A DNA stretch of 64,000 nt from Erythroxylum novogranatense (Eukaryota; Streptophyta; Magnoliopsida; Malpighiales; Erythroxylaceae), in the NCBI GenBank assembly GCA_029891385.1, contig CM057230.1:32815402-32879401 (forward strand). Reading direction: 5' to 3'. The notes beneath the pieces are model-generated. The model made no database searches. It was not told where the DNA came from and saw only the letters and a list, made by a program, of their open reading frames with translations. Positions 23,031 to 33,718 of the stretch are shown one piece after another. A program made the position numbers and the translations under genes. Within the stretch, counting starts at the first letter, position 1. Each line of letters opens with the position of its first letter.

Positions 23031-26000
23031 TGTTGGACCCCGTCTCCGAAGCCCAACATTCGGACCTATCCAGCGTAGAAGACCCACAACCGAACACATA
23101 TGATAATCACAAATATGGAAAAATTTCACTTTATAAAAATTCAGGGTTAGCTCTTGATAAAAATGATCCCTCGGATCTCACGATTCCAATGCAACTGGAA
23201 TCGCTCAATTCGGGTTAGGAATGAAGGTGTTATGGTTAAAACACTATCTCAAGAAAGCAATCAAAGCCGAGCACTACCGACTTGGGTAAACATTTGAAAA
23301 TCTTAAAGGCTTAATCACTGATCGGTCTCTTCATAAAACTTGTAGGTTTATGCCTCTAGTTTAATTTAAAACAAGAATCGCTTTGATCGGAGCTCTATAG
23401 CTCAAGATATTTTAAAATTCTAAAGCATAGTCATACTTATCAACTGATCGCCATGCTTCGTTTCAAACCACCATTTTCAATTTGAAAGAAAATCTGATAA
23501 GTCTAGTGTAGAAAGGTAGAAAAATCTTTTAGAAATCCAATGCTTCGAGAATGAGGTCGATCGAGGTCTGTGCAAAAAGTTATGGCCAAAAGAAGGAAGA
23601 GGGTCGTAAAACAAAAGCAGGCGATAAAATGAGGCGAAGATGGCGTCATCCTTAGCAAAAAAATCAGGCGTAGATGATGTCATCCTCAGCAAAAATCGAG
23701 ACGGAGATGAACAGTAACATTGTGCGATTTTTGCTCTGATAATATCGTCTGGTTTTTGCTTTCTGATGCATCGTCTCGGTTTTTGCTCTGATCGCATCGT
23801 CGGTTTTTTTGCTACGATTGCATCGTCTGGTTTTGCTTCTGATTGCATCGTCGGTTTTTGCTCTGATGCATCGTCTGGTTTTTTGCTCTGATTGCATAAA
23901 TCGGTTTTTGCTTTCTGATTGCATCGTCTGGTTTTTGCTCTGATTGCATCGTCGGTTTTTGCTTTCTGATGCATCGTCGGTTTTTTTCTGATTGCATCGT
24001 CGGTTTTTGCTTCTGATTGCATCGTCGGTTTTCTTCTGATGCATCGTCGGTTTTGCTTCTGATGCATCGTCGGTTTTTGCTCTGATCTGACTCCACTTGC
24101 AAAGGTCATAACTTTCCATTCGAACTCCAAATTTAACAAAATTGGTGTCTATTTTATAGAGAAAAGAAAGATCTACATTTTCATGAAGATCATCGACCCA
24201 AATTCAACTCTATAAGGGTCAAAATGGTCACAAAGGTTCTGTCTAAAAATCATCATTTGACAACACCTACATTTAATTCTAACCACTCACACCTACCATT
24301 TTAATCCCTCATAAATAGCTTATAAACATCTTAGAAGAACCCTACAGCTCGCCTATCACTCTCAAGGAGTCATAAAGCTCCCATACAATCCTCTAACAAC
24401 ACAGAAATATCAGAAAATGCAACATACCCAGAATTTACAAAACTTTTACAACTCCTAACCTTGAAAATTTTCCAGCAAGCTCTTTCAAGGCAAAACCCAG
24501 CAGACACCCAATAGAAATCTCCAAACTTAAAAGAATGGTACACATGCTTCACACATAGGTCACAAATCAACAAAAACATATAATGAAGAGAGTACTAGAG
24601 CTCTCATTCTCTTTTCCAATCATAAGAAAGATTCATACATAGCTTTGGTTACATATTGGCATATTCATCAAAATCAAGTACAAAACACAAAAGATGAGAT
24701 GCTCAATGATCAATATGCTTACAAAGCTATTCCAAAAGCTAGTTATTAACTTAATACAAAAGTTCCTAAGTTCTTGGGTGATGTCGATGCCTTGCAAGGT
24801 TCGACTCTCAACAATTTTCACGAGGAGGGAGAATGGGGTGAGCTAACACGGCTCGATGGCTAACAAATTTATAGCCATCACATAATGAGCCACACACACA
24901 CAATTAATAATCCAAAGCATTAGCAATTACATAATATGCTGAAATACTCAACTCATCACATAAAGCATAATATGGAATCCTCTTTGCAATTGAAACATAT
25001 ATTATGCATCATAAACACAAATAAATGATGAAATGCACACATTTGGCTCGAGAGTTCCATAAACACGACGGAAACCGAAGTTTACCGTAAACACGGCGAG
25101 TCCGATTTTGGATCTCGTGGGCCCTGGCGGGCTGCGGAGAAGGCAAAAAGGGGTCAACGTGTGCGTGACTTTACGATAGAGGTTCTCTCGCCCAAACACA
25201 ACAAATTATGTTCACATATTCATACGTAAAGTAGCATTTTATGCTTCTTTTATTCTTTCAAATCATCAAAGTTCCATTCTTTTCTTTCAAATCATATGAA
25301 TACACTTTCAATATGCTTATAATATAACAAAGATAGCACACATAGGGCATTTGCCCACCACGTAACAACTATAAACATGTTACCCACCTATCGTCGGAAT
25401 CCGGATTCACGATTGCTCTTCCTCTCTCTCTTGAGTGAGGTTTCCTTAGTTCCTTAAATAAAACACATTTGAAACTCATTGGAAAAGTCGAAACATTCAA
25501 GAATCGATAAATCGATACGAAGTCTTAAACCTAACCTACCCATAGCCCATTTAAGCTAAAACAACCAACCCTAGCTTGAATCACAAAACCACTCATCTCT
25601 TCTTTCTTTCTTCATTCCTACACAAACCCAACCTTCATTTCATCCCATTTCTTGAATCTAACTCAAAGGAAGATAGATACTTACCTTAAGCTCTTGATTT
25701 CTCTTCTTTTTCTCCTTCTTTATTCTTCTCCACAAGCCTCCCACGATTTTCTCTCTTCCTGTCTTCCTTGGCTAGCTCACGTTTTTTGTTCTCTTCTCCT
25801 CTCCTTTGGATTCTCGACACTCTCTCTCCTCCTCTTCCTTTAACTCTTCTTTAATTCCTTTAATTCATCCTACACCAAAACTACATAGTTTTGGCTTTCC
25901 CCTTACATAAAGGCTTTTGGGCCTCCACCTCCCAAGGCCTACTTCCACCAAACCCACTTATTATTAATCCTCCTTCTACTTAATCCATTTACCTAAGCCC

Positions 26001-26191
26001 ATACTTTCCAATATTAAGCCCAAACTTTCATTTAATTTCTAACTTCTAATTTCCAAGCCCAACATAAAAATATTTACATAAACACATAATTAAATCAATT
26101 AAGACAAAATAAAATAATTAACGAATAAATCCATAAATAAATAATTAATTAATTCAAATAAAATAAAATAAAAATTTTTGGGGCCCAACAT
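23031..26191 (-). repeat. Gypsy 5' LTR (3161 bp)
   Basis: Partner of 14935-18170. It differs by scattered substitutions and indels, many at CG sites and homopolymers, and by a different number of minisatellite units. It should contain the element promoter, but no TATA box was chosen with confidence. It is followed by the TCTTA target duplication at 26192-26196. Confidence 0.92.
23716..24087. repeat. LTR minisatellite, right copy
   Basis: About 15 units of the same repeat as at 15622-16068, with more CGTCGG variants. The minus strand is open in all three frames over this stretch (24139-23477, 24119-23664, 24102-23812), giving periodic KPTMQSE, NRRCNQK and KTDDAIR peptides. The unit length is not a multiple of three and lacks stop codons, which explains this without selection for coding. 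Confidence 0.9.
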
Positions 26192-27042
26192 CTTATAACC
26201 AAAAAACATACACATAAGTCATCAAACAAGTTCACCAACTTTCCAAAAGATGACCAGTGTTGACTTTGACTTTATCTAGTAACTGAATCAAGTTCAATTA
26301 ATTTTGTAAAAACTCCAGAGTGTTATAAACATTCTAAATGTGCCTAATAAAAATTCCATAATCTAATTCCTAAGAATTCTTTATAAACTAAGTGGAATTA
26401 TCCAACACATCATATGTCCACTAACACTTATCATACACCACCAACATGCATATAAAATCGAGAATAAATAATCGATCACTTAAAAAACAGGTTTTATGCA
26501 TCTTATACACGTGGCAAACTCATATGTGCTAGTTCATGAAGGAAATTCATAAAACATTTTAATAAAATTATTCTGGAATTTACAAATATCCATGTCCATC
26601 AGATTCCATAATTTCCCAGAACTTCATATATGCATCAAGTTGAAACTAAAATTGTAATAAAATAGCAAATCACATTCAATTGCAATTTCCTTTGACAAAA
26701 ACATAATATACCACCTTATAAAATTTTTTGTGAAAAAAAATTAAAAAATTTCTAGAAGGATTAAGAAAATTTCAAAATCAGCATATGCATTTTGTTTTCC
26801 AAAAATTCCTAGAAACCTATATATGAATAGATTGGAAATTAATTTGCAATAAGATGGAAAATGACATTCAATTGAAATTTCCTTTGACAAAAATATAATC
26901 TGATAGGCATTTATGTGAAAGAAAATTAGAAAACCATTTTTCAATAATTTATACAAAATTTTCCAAATCAACATGCATGTCAGTCATAACCGAGCAAACA
27001 GTTTGCATATGTTCAATAGATCATCTAATACATGCATAAGTT
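26192..27042 (-). other. copia-2 untranslated leader
   Basis: AT-rich sequence between the gypsy insertion and the copia-2 PBS, with no open frame of note. It begins with the second TCTTA target duplication. A similar untranslated leader lies next to the PBS of copia-3 (34900-35757). Confidence 0.6.
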
Positions 27043-27054
27043 GCTCTGATACCA
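27043..27054 (-). other. copia-2 primer-binding site
   Basis: GCTCTGATACCA on the plus strand, the exact complement pattern for initiator-Met tRNA, one base before the LTR start TGTTGTATAG at 27056. Confidence 0.88.
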
Positions 27055-27055
27055 C

Positions 27056-27945
27056 TGTTGTATAGCTATGGGTGTATGCGTCTCATACATAGATAGGCAA
27101 TAAAAGCATTGGAATCAAAATTCCAACACCACGACATCCCCAGAAAATCCAGACTCTATGTGCATGTATAAACAGAATGTAAGAATATGAAATTACAGCA
27201 TATGTACCTTGTAAATGCTACTCCTTTCTTGAATCTTCTATTTGTTTGGGTTATAGAAAATACTAAACACCTTCAACAACCAGTGAAGAATAGGCAAAGA
27301 TGAAGAAATATTAATGTGTAAAGGTGGTTAGAGTACCAAACAAGATGAATTCAAGTAGATGCTCAATTGAGAGTTAGATCATAAACAAGTTACATGCAAT
27401 TAAACTCATGCAACAATTACATAAAATTGCATGAACAAACCTCAAGATCACTCCTCTCAACCTATAGAACTCTTATGGACCCTTAGCCTCTCAATTAAGT
27501 GTGTTTTAGCTGAAATTTTGTGTGTACTTATGTGAAGAACTCATTTATGAACCACCTGTCATAAAGTGGGTCACAATCATGACCTACAAGTCACGATCGT
27601 GACTTGCTTAAAATGACATTCATGCACACTTTGTTTTTCATCCGATATTTTATGCATTTGACCCTTATATTTTTTGTTATTTTGGGCACTTTAATTAACT
27701 CTCAATCCAAGCATATCATGAATGGTTTCATGCCACTTGAATTAACTCTTAATCTAAACATATTATGAAAGGTTTCATGATATCAATTTATCGGAGCGTA
27801 AGTGAATTAACACAAACTCTTTGATAGTTAATTATCCAACTTACGAACCTTTCCATAGACAATTACCATGCAATTTATCCCTTCACCATGCTATACCTCC
27901 TTTGGTTTGGAGTATAGGCTATGTGTCAATTCCTACTAGACTGAC
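27056..27945 (-). repeat. copia-2 5' LTR, first part
   Basis: The LTR starts TGTTGTATAGC directly after the PBS and is interrupted at 27946 by copia-3. Sequence up to CCTACTAGACTGAC continues at 37594 with the duplicated CTGAC. The block around 27830-27945 aligns with copia-3 LTR sequence at 28900-29000. Confidence 0.82.
27941..27945. repeat. Target duplication of copia-3, left copy
   Basis: CTGAC immediately before the LTR, repeated at 37594-37598 after the right LTR. Confidence 0.92.
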
Positions 27946-28469
27946 TGTAGGAAAATCCCGGTGTGAGCATCACATGCTCATGGTGCGGAAAATAAAAATT
28001 TTTATTCCGGGACCTTCCTGAAAGCCAAGATCCATGTGACTATATAACAAAGTCAAACCAAAACGACCAAAGGAGACCGTCTCTAACGGTATCCACGCAG
28101 AGATCGGAGAACCTAACCGGGACAAACCCTTTGACCCGGGAATAGCTAGAACAAAGTAAAGAGTGCTAGCTCTTACCTTTGTCATGAAGAGCTTGGAGAA
28201 ACGATGAAGGAAGCTTGGAGAAGGAGAAGATGAAGAGCTTGGAGAAGATGATCGTGAGCTCCAAAGAGAGGAGAAAAACTTGATTTCTAAAATCCTTTTT
28301 TTCTCATCACAAACGACCATCTTCACTTCCTTTTTCATAAGCCATATGTCACACACTTAGATCACCTTCTTTTGTCCTTTAGTGCATTTTATCTTTAACA
28401 TTTAAAGACATTAAATGCAAATGGTGACAAGGCTTAAAGGAAGAAGCTTCCTCTCCTTCTTTCCACGTA

Positions 28470-28518
<49 letters not shown>

Positions 28519-29785
28519 ATTAATTAGATATATATATATAAATGCTGAAGTGGTCCAGTCATACTGGAGTCGGTCCTACCAGGTCCCGGTATGGAAAAAC
28601 CACCGAAAACTTTTTTCAACAATATCGATGTCGCGATCTCATCGGGACATATCTCGATCTCATCGGGATCCATTTAATCCTATTGCTCTCCATATATTGG
28701 ATCTCTATCCAAAACTATTTTACTGAATTCTCGAATCACTCTTATCGTGTGACCCATTAGGTTCCGGTTATGTTGGCCACTTAGATTAACACTTAATCCG
28801 AGCAAGTCATGGCGGTATCTAGCAATACATCATGACCCCCAATTGACTGGAACGTAATTGGTTTGACGAATGAACATATATTCATCATGAACCATATCAC
28901 GAACCTTTCCATAGATAATTACTGTGCAATTCGTCCTTTCACCATGCTATACCTCACTTGGTTATGAGTATGGGCAAAGTGTCAACTCTTACTAGACTGA
29001 GCACGTCAAATCTAGTCCAAGTGATATCAGTTCTTGTCCTGGGACTCATTACTTTATATGTCAATGAAGACACTCTTCATGACATATGTATTCCGGCCAG
29101 AGATTTCCAAGTAATGACCCTGACAAGAGGCCATGGGTATCATCTTCTGCTATCACAAAAGTGGTGCATCCTCTATTGGCTACTCAATTACCTTCGAATA
29201 CCTCAAACTGTACCCAATCACCACCCTATGAGCGACCTGTGTAAGGCAACAAGGAATGGAGTCAAAGCACAGAATCAGTATCCAAGATATCCTTGAGTAC
29301 CTCAAGTCTAAGGATACTTGCACCATTGCTATGATGAGATTATCACTGACATTAGAATAGGACATGTGATGATCTCATAGCAGGTCATCCAATGTACTTA
29401 CTACCTCTAGTAAGCATCCACATCTCAACCCTAAATATCTCATATTTACAATTTCTGAGATCCACTGCTTAATCAAATCAAGGAGCTTAAGATGTGCTAG
29501 TCTTTCCGGATTCTGATGTCCAGCCAATAATCCTATGACTAGGATAATTTGAATCTTGACATAATTGCACATGATAGGAATCTCAGTAATATGATCACAT
29601 CACAATTTCCTTCATGCTATGTCATGTATCATGGACTTCATTAATTTGCTTATAGATCAAAATCAGTTCATAAATAATGAACATCAAATTAATGAAATAT
29701 GTCTTTCTTTATTTATTCATAAAGTCTGTACACAACTTTGTACAAAACGCGCTAAAGGTGATTGTTTTAGGGCACTACTCTAACA
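27946..29785 (-). repeat. copia-3 3' LTR (1840 bp)
   Basis: TGTAGG to CTAACA. It includes an AT microsatellite at 28473-28513, about twice as long as in the partner LTR. The open frame 28958-29296 recurs in shortened form in the other LTR and is not a gene. Confidence 0.94.
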
Positions 29786-29797
29786 ATCTCCCACTTG
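29786..29797 (-). other. copia-3 polypurine tract
   Basis: On the minus strand AAGTGGGAGAT abuts the 3' LTR. This is the usual second-strand primer of copia elements. Confidence 0.75.
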
Positions 29798-29895
29798 ACC
29801 TAAAGCCAATCGCCTTGATATCTAATACTATAGGCGAGTATATGAGAATCAAAGCCCTTCTATGACAATGGCTTTGTCAATGGATCAGCAATATT

Positions 29896-31497
29896 CTACT
29901 CGGTGGGAATTCTCTCGATCTGGACATCACCTCGTCCAATGATCTCCCTAATCAGATGATATCTGCGGAGTACGTGTTTGGATCGTTGATGAGACCTTGG
30001 TTCTTTCGCCTGCGCAATAGCCCCATTGTTATCACAATACAACTGCATGGGCCCATCACAGCTAGGAACCACACCAAGTTCAGTAATGAACTTCTTGGTC
30101 CAAACTGCTTCCTTTGCTGCGCCTGAAGTGACAATGTACTCTGCCTCGGTTGTTGAATCGACAGTCGTCTCTTGTTTGGAACTCTTCCAACTGACTGCCC
30201 CGCCGTTCAGTGTGAATATGTAACCTGATTGGGATTTGGAATCATCCTTATCAGATTGAAAACTGGCATCTGTATACCCGTTCACTTTGAGATCTCCATC
30301 TCCATATATCAAGAAAACATCCTTAGTCCTTCGCAAGTACTTGAGGATATTCTTGACAGCCACCCAGTGACCCTCACTAGGATCCGATTGGTATCTACTC
30401 GTAACACTTAGAGCATATGATACATCGGGTCTCGTACATAGCATAGTATACATGATAGATCCAACCGCAGATGCATACGGGATCATATTCATGCGCATCC
30501 TCTCATCTTGTGTCTTAAGACACATAGATTTCGAGAGTGTTATCCCATGAGTCACGGGAAGGTACCCTCTCTTGGATTGTTCCATGCTAAACCTCTTCAA
30601 CATCTTGTCTATATACGTTGACTGTGAAAGACCAAGCAATCTTTTTGATCTATCTCTATAAATCTTTATCCCAAGGATATAAGTTGCTTCACCAAGGTCT
30701 TTCATGGAAAATTGTTTGGACAACCAAATCTTTACAGATTGTAGCATAGAGACATCGTTTCCTAGTAATAATATGTCATCTACATACAACACAAGGAATA
30801 CGATTGCAGTCCCACTAACCTTCTTATACACACAGTGTTCATCTGGATTTTGTGAGAAACCAAACTCTTTGATTACCTCATCAAAACGGATATTCCAACT
30901 CTTGGATGCTTGTTTCAATCCATAGATAGATTTTTGAAGCTTGCATACCTTTTCGCCATTATAGGAGGTGAAGCCCTCAGGTTGTGTCATATACACATCC
31001 TCAGCTAGATTTCCATTTAGGAAAGCTGTCTTCACATCCATTTGCCATATCTCATAATCATAATGAGTGGCAATGGCTAGGAGTATTCTAATGGATTTAA
31101 GCATTGCTACTGGGCTGAAGGTCTCGTCGTAGTCAATTCCTTGTCTTTGACAAAAACCTTTCGCCACAAGCCTTGCTTTATAGGTAATTACATTACCATC
31201 CATGTCAGTTTTCTTTTTGAAAACCCATTTACACCCTATGGGTTTTATTCCTTCGGGTGCCTCAGCCAAAGTCCATACTTGGTTTTCATACATGGAATCC
31301 ATTTCAGCTTTCAAGGCATGAAGCCATTTTTCAGACTCTGAACTCTTCAGAACCTCTTCATAGGTGGTAGGGTCATTATCTTCTATGAGCAATACGTCAT
31401 TATGTTCATTCATGAAAAATCCATATCTCTCAGGAACAGAGCGTATCCTACGTGACCTACGAACTTCGTATGTTTTAGAAGGTTGAATATACGTCAT
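29896..31497 (-). CDS. copia-3 reverse transcriptase and RNase H
   Basis: A 533-codon open part of Pol. Positions in this frame: GCKWVFKKK at 88-96 and the DVKTAFLNG block at 154-162 belong to the RT fingers and palm. The catalytic LYVDDILL has its Asp pair at 240-241. The connection (DLGEATYILGI) is about 267-277. RNase H carries TDASF with Asp 410, STTEAEY with Glu 451 and LYCDNNGA with Asp 489. The frame stops at TAG after RIPTE, but the same frame continues with NIADPLTKPLS, a second TAG, and the element's own end near 29800. Two premature stops thus remove about the last 30 residues. The first Met is internal to the polyprotein. It would act in cytoplasmic virus-like particles if translated. 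Confidence 0.92.
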   Translation of the reverse strand: MTYIQPSKTYEVRRSRRIRSVPERYGFFMNEHNDVLLIEDNDPTTYEEVLKSSESEKWLHALKAEMDSMYENQVWTLAEAPEGIKPIGCKWVFKKKTDMDGNVITYKARLVAKGFCQRQGIDYDETFSPVAMLKSIRILLAIATHYDYEIWQMDVKTAFLNGNLAEDVYMTQPEGFTSYNGEKVCKLQKSIYGLKQASKSWNIRFDEVIKEFGFSQNPDEHCVYKKVSGTAIVFLVLYVDDILLLGNDVSMLQSVKIWLSKQFSMKDLGEATYILGIKIYRDRSKRLLGLSQSTYIDKMLKRFSMEQSKRGYLPVTHGITLSKSMCLKTQDERMRMNMIPYASAVGSIMYTMLCTRPDVSYALSVTSRYQSDPSEGHWVAVKNILKYLRRTKDVFLIYGDGDLKVNGYTDASFQSDKDDSKSQSGYIFTLNGGAVSWKSSKQETTVDSTTEAEYIVTSGAAKEAVWTKKFITELGVVPSCDGPMQLYCDNNGAIAQAKEPRSHQRSKHVLRRYHLIREIIGRGDVQIERIPTE

Positions 31498-32790
31498 CTG
31501 TATGAGTCACGATTTGAGTTGAGCGGTTGATCTGCGTCATTCGAGCATCTTGAACTTCTTCAAGTTCTATTTTGCTCCCCTTGTCTTCTTGTAAAAGAAA
31601 CTCTTTCTCTAAAAAGACAGCATGTTTTGAAACAAACACCTTTTGTTCCTCAGCAAGGTAGAATTGATATCTCATTGTTTCTTTAGGATATCCTACGAAC
31701 AAACACTTATCAGACTTTGCATCAAGTTTATCTCGATTGTGTCCGCTTCACATAAGGTGACAACCCCAAACTTTCAAATGAGTAAGATAGGGTCTTTTGT
31801 TAGTCCACATCTCATATGGAGTAACATCAACATCTTTGATAGAATTACATTTAGCAAGTAAACAATTTGTCTCGATTGCATACCCCAAAAGGATTTTGGT
31901 AACTTTGCAAAGCCCATCATTGATCGTACCATGTCTAACAAGGTTCAATTTCTCCTCTCTGCCACACCATTATGCTGTGGTGTGTAAGGAGGATTCCATT
32001 GAGATAAAATCCTATTATCTCTGAGATAATTTAAAAACTGTTGGTCTAAGTATTCCCCACCACGATCGATCGTAATGTTTGATACTTTTCCCAAGTTGGT
32101 TTTCTACTTCATTTCGAATTGTTTGAACTTTTCAAATGCTTGATTTGTATCTCATCGAATCTGGTACCCATATCGAGAATAATCATCGATAAAGGTAATG
32201 AAGTAAAGACAACCACTTCTAGCATGGATGGACATCGGACCACATACATCCGAATGTATTAGGTCTAATACTCCGATCGCTTCGTTCACCCTTTCCTTAA
32301 AGGGTAACTTAGTCATCTTGCCTAATAAACAAGGTTCACATGTGTCATATGATTCATAATCAAATGACCTAAACTTCCACTCTTATGGAGCTTAGCTATC
32401 GTCTCTCATTTATATGGCCAAGCGACAATGCCATAAGTAAGTTGATTTTAAATTATCTCGTTTATATCTTTTCGTGTCATTGGCATTCATAATTGGATGT
32501 GACATATCTAATATGTAAATTCCATTGCATAATGTACCAATTACCATAGAGCATTCCATTCAAACTAATAGAACAACCATTGTTACTAAAAGTCAAATGG
32601 AAACCACTTTATTTAAGCAGAAAGCATAATATGTTCTTTGTTAATACAAGTACAAAATAACATTAATCCAATTTAATTACAAGCCCACTGGGAGTGACAA
32701 AAAGTAAGTGCCTCTACTAATGCAAAGAACTCTTGCTCCATTTCCCACACGAGTCTAGTTTCCTTCATGAGTCATCTCATCGTCCCGAGG
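31475..32790 (-). pseudogene. copia-3 integrase region, frameshifted
   Basis: Minus-strand pieces of GAG-pre-integrase and integrase. Near 32240-32180 is FITFIDDYSRYG with the first catalytic Asp. Near 32070 comes DRGGEYL with the second, and near 31960 HNGVAERRN with the catalytic Glu. The segment 31948-31748 gives PYEMWTNKRPYL and KVWGCH, and 31702-31475 gives DKCLFVGYPKE and FLEKEFLLQED. At least three frame changes separate these parts. The stretch from 32790 to 32400 between the protease motif and integrase is poorly conserved and full of stops. Confidence 0.85.
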
Positions 32791-32791
32791 C

Positions 32792-33718
32792 CTACGCGAT
32801 ATCATTGCATATGTGTGAGCCACAACCGGTATCTAATACCCATATGTTATGGTCGAAGCAGATTAACCTCAATGACAAACATACGAAGGGTGAGGCATCT
32901 GATGCCTTCTTCTTCTTCAGTTCTTTCAGATAGACTTTACAGTTTCGCCTCCAGTGGCCAATCTTGCCACAATGGAAGCAAGTTCCTTTTGGTGCAGTTT
33001 CTTTGGTTTTCTTCTTGGCTACGCTTCCTTTCGGTTTCTTAGACTTTTTCTTCTTTAGATTATTTTTCTTGGAACCAGAAGAAGAAGAGGCCACCATAAG
33101 CACTTGCTTGCTATCCTTCTTGATAGCTTGCTCTGTTGTCTTGAGCAGATTGATCAACTCAGGGATTGTCGTGGATATTTGGTTCATCCGATAGTTTAAC
33201 ACAAACTGTGAATAACTATCAGACAATCCAACTAGAATTAAGTCAACACTTAATTCATAATCCATTACAAAACCTAAGACGGCCAACCTCTCAATATACC
33301 CATTCATCTTCAGTGCATACTGCACTGAAGATGAACCTGGAGTCATCTTAGTAGTGAAGAGTAGCCTCAAGGTCTCGAATCTTTCAGACCGAGCTTGCTC
33401 ATCAAACAGCTCCCTAAGATGAAACACTATGGTATTAGAATCCATAGACTCATGCTGCTTCTGCAGCTCTGGTGACATAGATGCGAGCATAATGCAGGTA
33501 GCCATGTCACTGTCTTTGAGATGCTTACGATATGCTTTCTGATCCTCATCAGAAGCATCAACAGCAGGTGGATCAGGAAGTGGAACATCTAGGACATAGC
33601 CCAGTTCCTCAGATCTGAGAACAATTCTCAGATTTCTCAGCCAATTAAGAAAGTTGGGTCCAGTAAATTTATTGGAGTCCATGAGTGAGCGCAAGTTCAC
33701 ACTAGAAGTCATCTTCAA
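32792..33718 (-). CDS. copia-3 Gag with protease active-site motif
   Basis: A 308-codon frame. The N-terminal two thirds are a UBN2-type copia Gag (NLRSLMDSNKFTGPNFLNWL, then the SPELQKQHESMD and SYSQFVLNYRMN blocks), which forms the particle shell. A lysine-rich stretch is followed by an intact zinc knuckle, CFHCGKIGHWRRNC, which binds RNA. Near the end is WVLDTGCGSHIC, the Asp-Thr-Gly active site of the aspartic protease. The frame then stops in the middle of the protease. Start: ATG at 33718, or two codons later; the gag of copia-1 aligns from the same area. Confidence 0.92.
   Translation of the reverse strand: MKMTSSVNLRSLMDSNKFTGPNFLNWLRNLRIVLRSEELGYVLDVPLPDPPAVDASDEDQKAYRKHLKDSDMATCIMLASMSPELQKQHESMDSNTIVFHLRELFDEQARSERFETLRLLFTTKMTPGSSSVQYALKMNGYIERLAVLGFVMDYELSVDLILVGLSDSYSQFVLNYRMNQISTTIPELINLLKTTEQAIKKDSKQVLMVASSSSGSKKNNLKKKKSKKPKGSVAKKKTKETAPKGTCFHCGKIGHWRRNCKVYLKELKKKKASDASPFVCLSLRLICFDHNIWVLDTGCGSHICNDIA

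Larger units (their letters stand above)
14935..26191 (-). mobile_element. Ty3/gypsy chromovirus, Tekay/Del-like, 11.26 kb
   Basis: A complete LTR retrotransposon in the minus direction: two long LTRs (14935-18170 and 23031-26191) starting TGTTGGACCCC and ending GGGGCCCAACA, a perfect 5-bp target duplication, an initiator-Met PBS and a polypurine tract. Internal order is Gag, protease, RT, RNase H, integrase, which defines Ty3/gypsy. A GPY/F motif followed by chromodomain-like codons at the integrase end points to a Tekay/Del chromovirus. Such elements are copied through RNA and tend to integrate in heterochromatin. Frameshifts break gag and pol, and the LTRs differ at many sites, so this copy is probably inactive. 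Confidence 0.93.

Noticed and set aside
23477..24139. 220-, 151- and 96-codon minus-strand open frames in the gypsy LTR
   Set aside because: They are readings of the LTR minisatellite in its three frames. The periodic peptides reflect a repeat unit without stop codons, not a gene.
17648..25843. Hydrophobic open frames at 17648-17911 and 25652-25843
   Set aside because: They lie at the same place in both gypsy LTRs in a pyrimidine-rich tract, in antisense to the element. Low-complexity Leu/Ser/Phe content explains them.
23014..27054. tRNA-like words at 23014, 27043 and 35758
   Set aside because: They are primer-binding sites matching only the last 12 bases of initiator-Met tRNA. No tRNA gene structure surrounds them.
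28958..29296. 112-codon plus-strand frame, also partly at 36757-36957
   Set aside because: It is antisense within the copia-3 LTR pair and is shortened in the other copy. No domain is visible.
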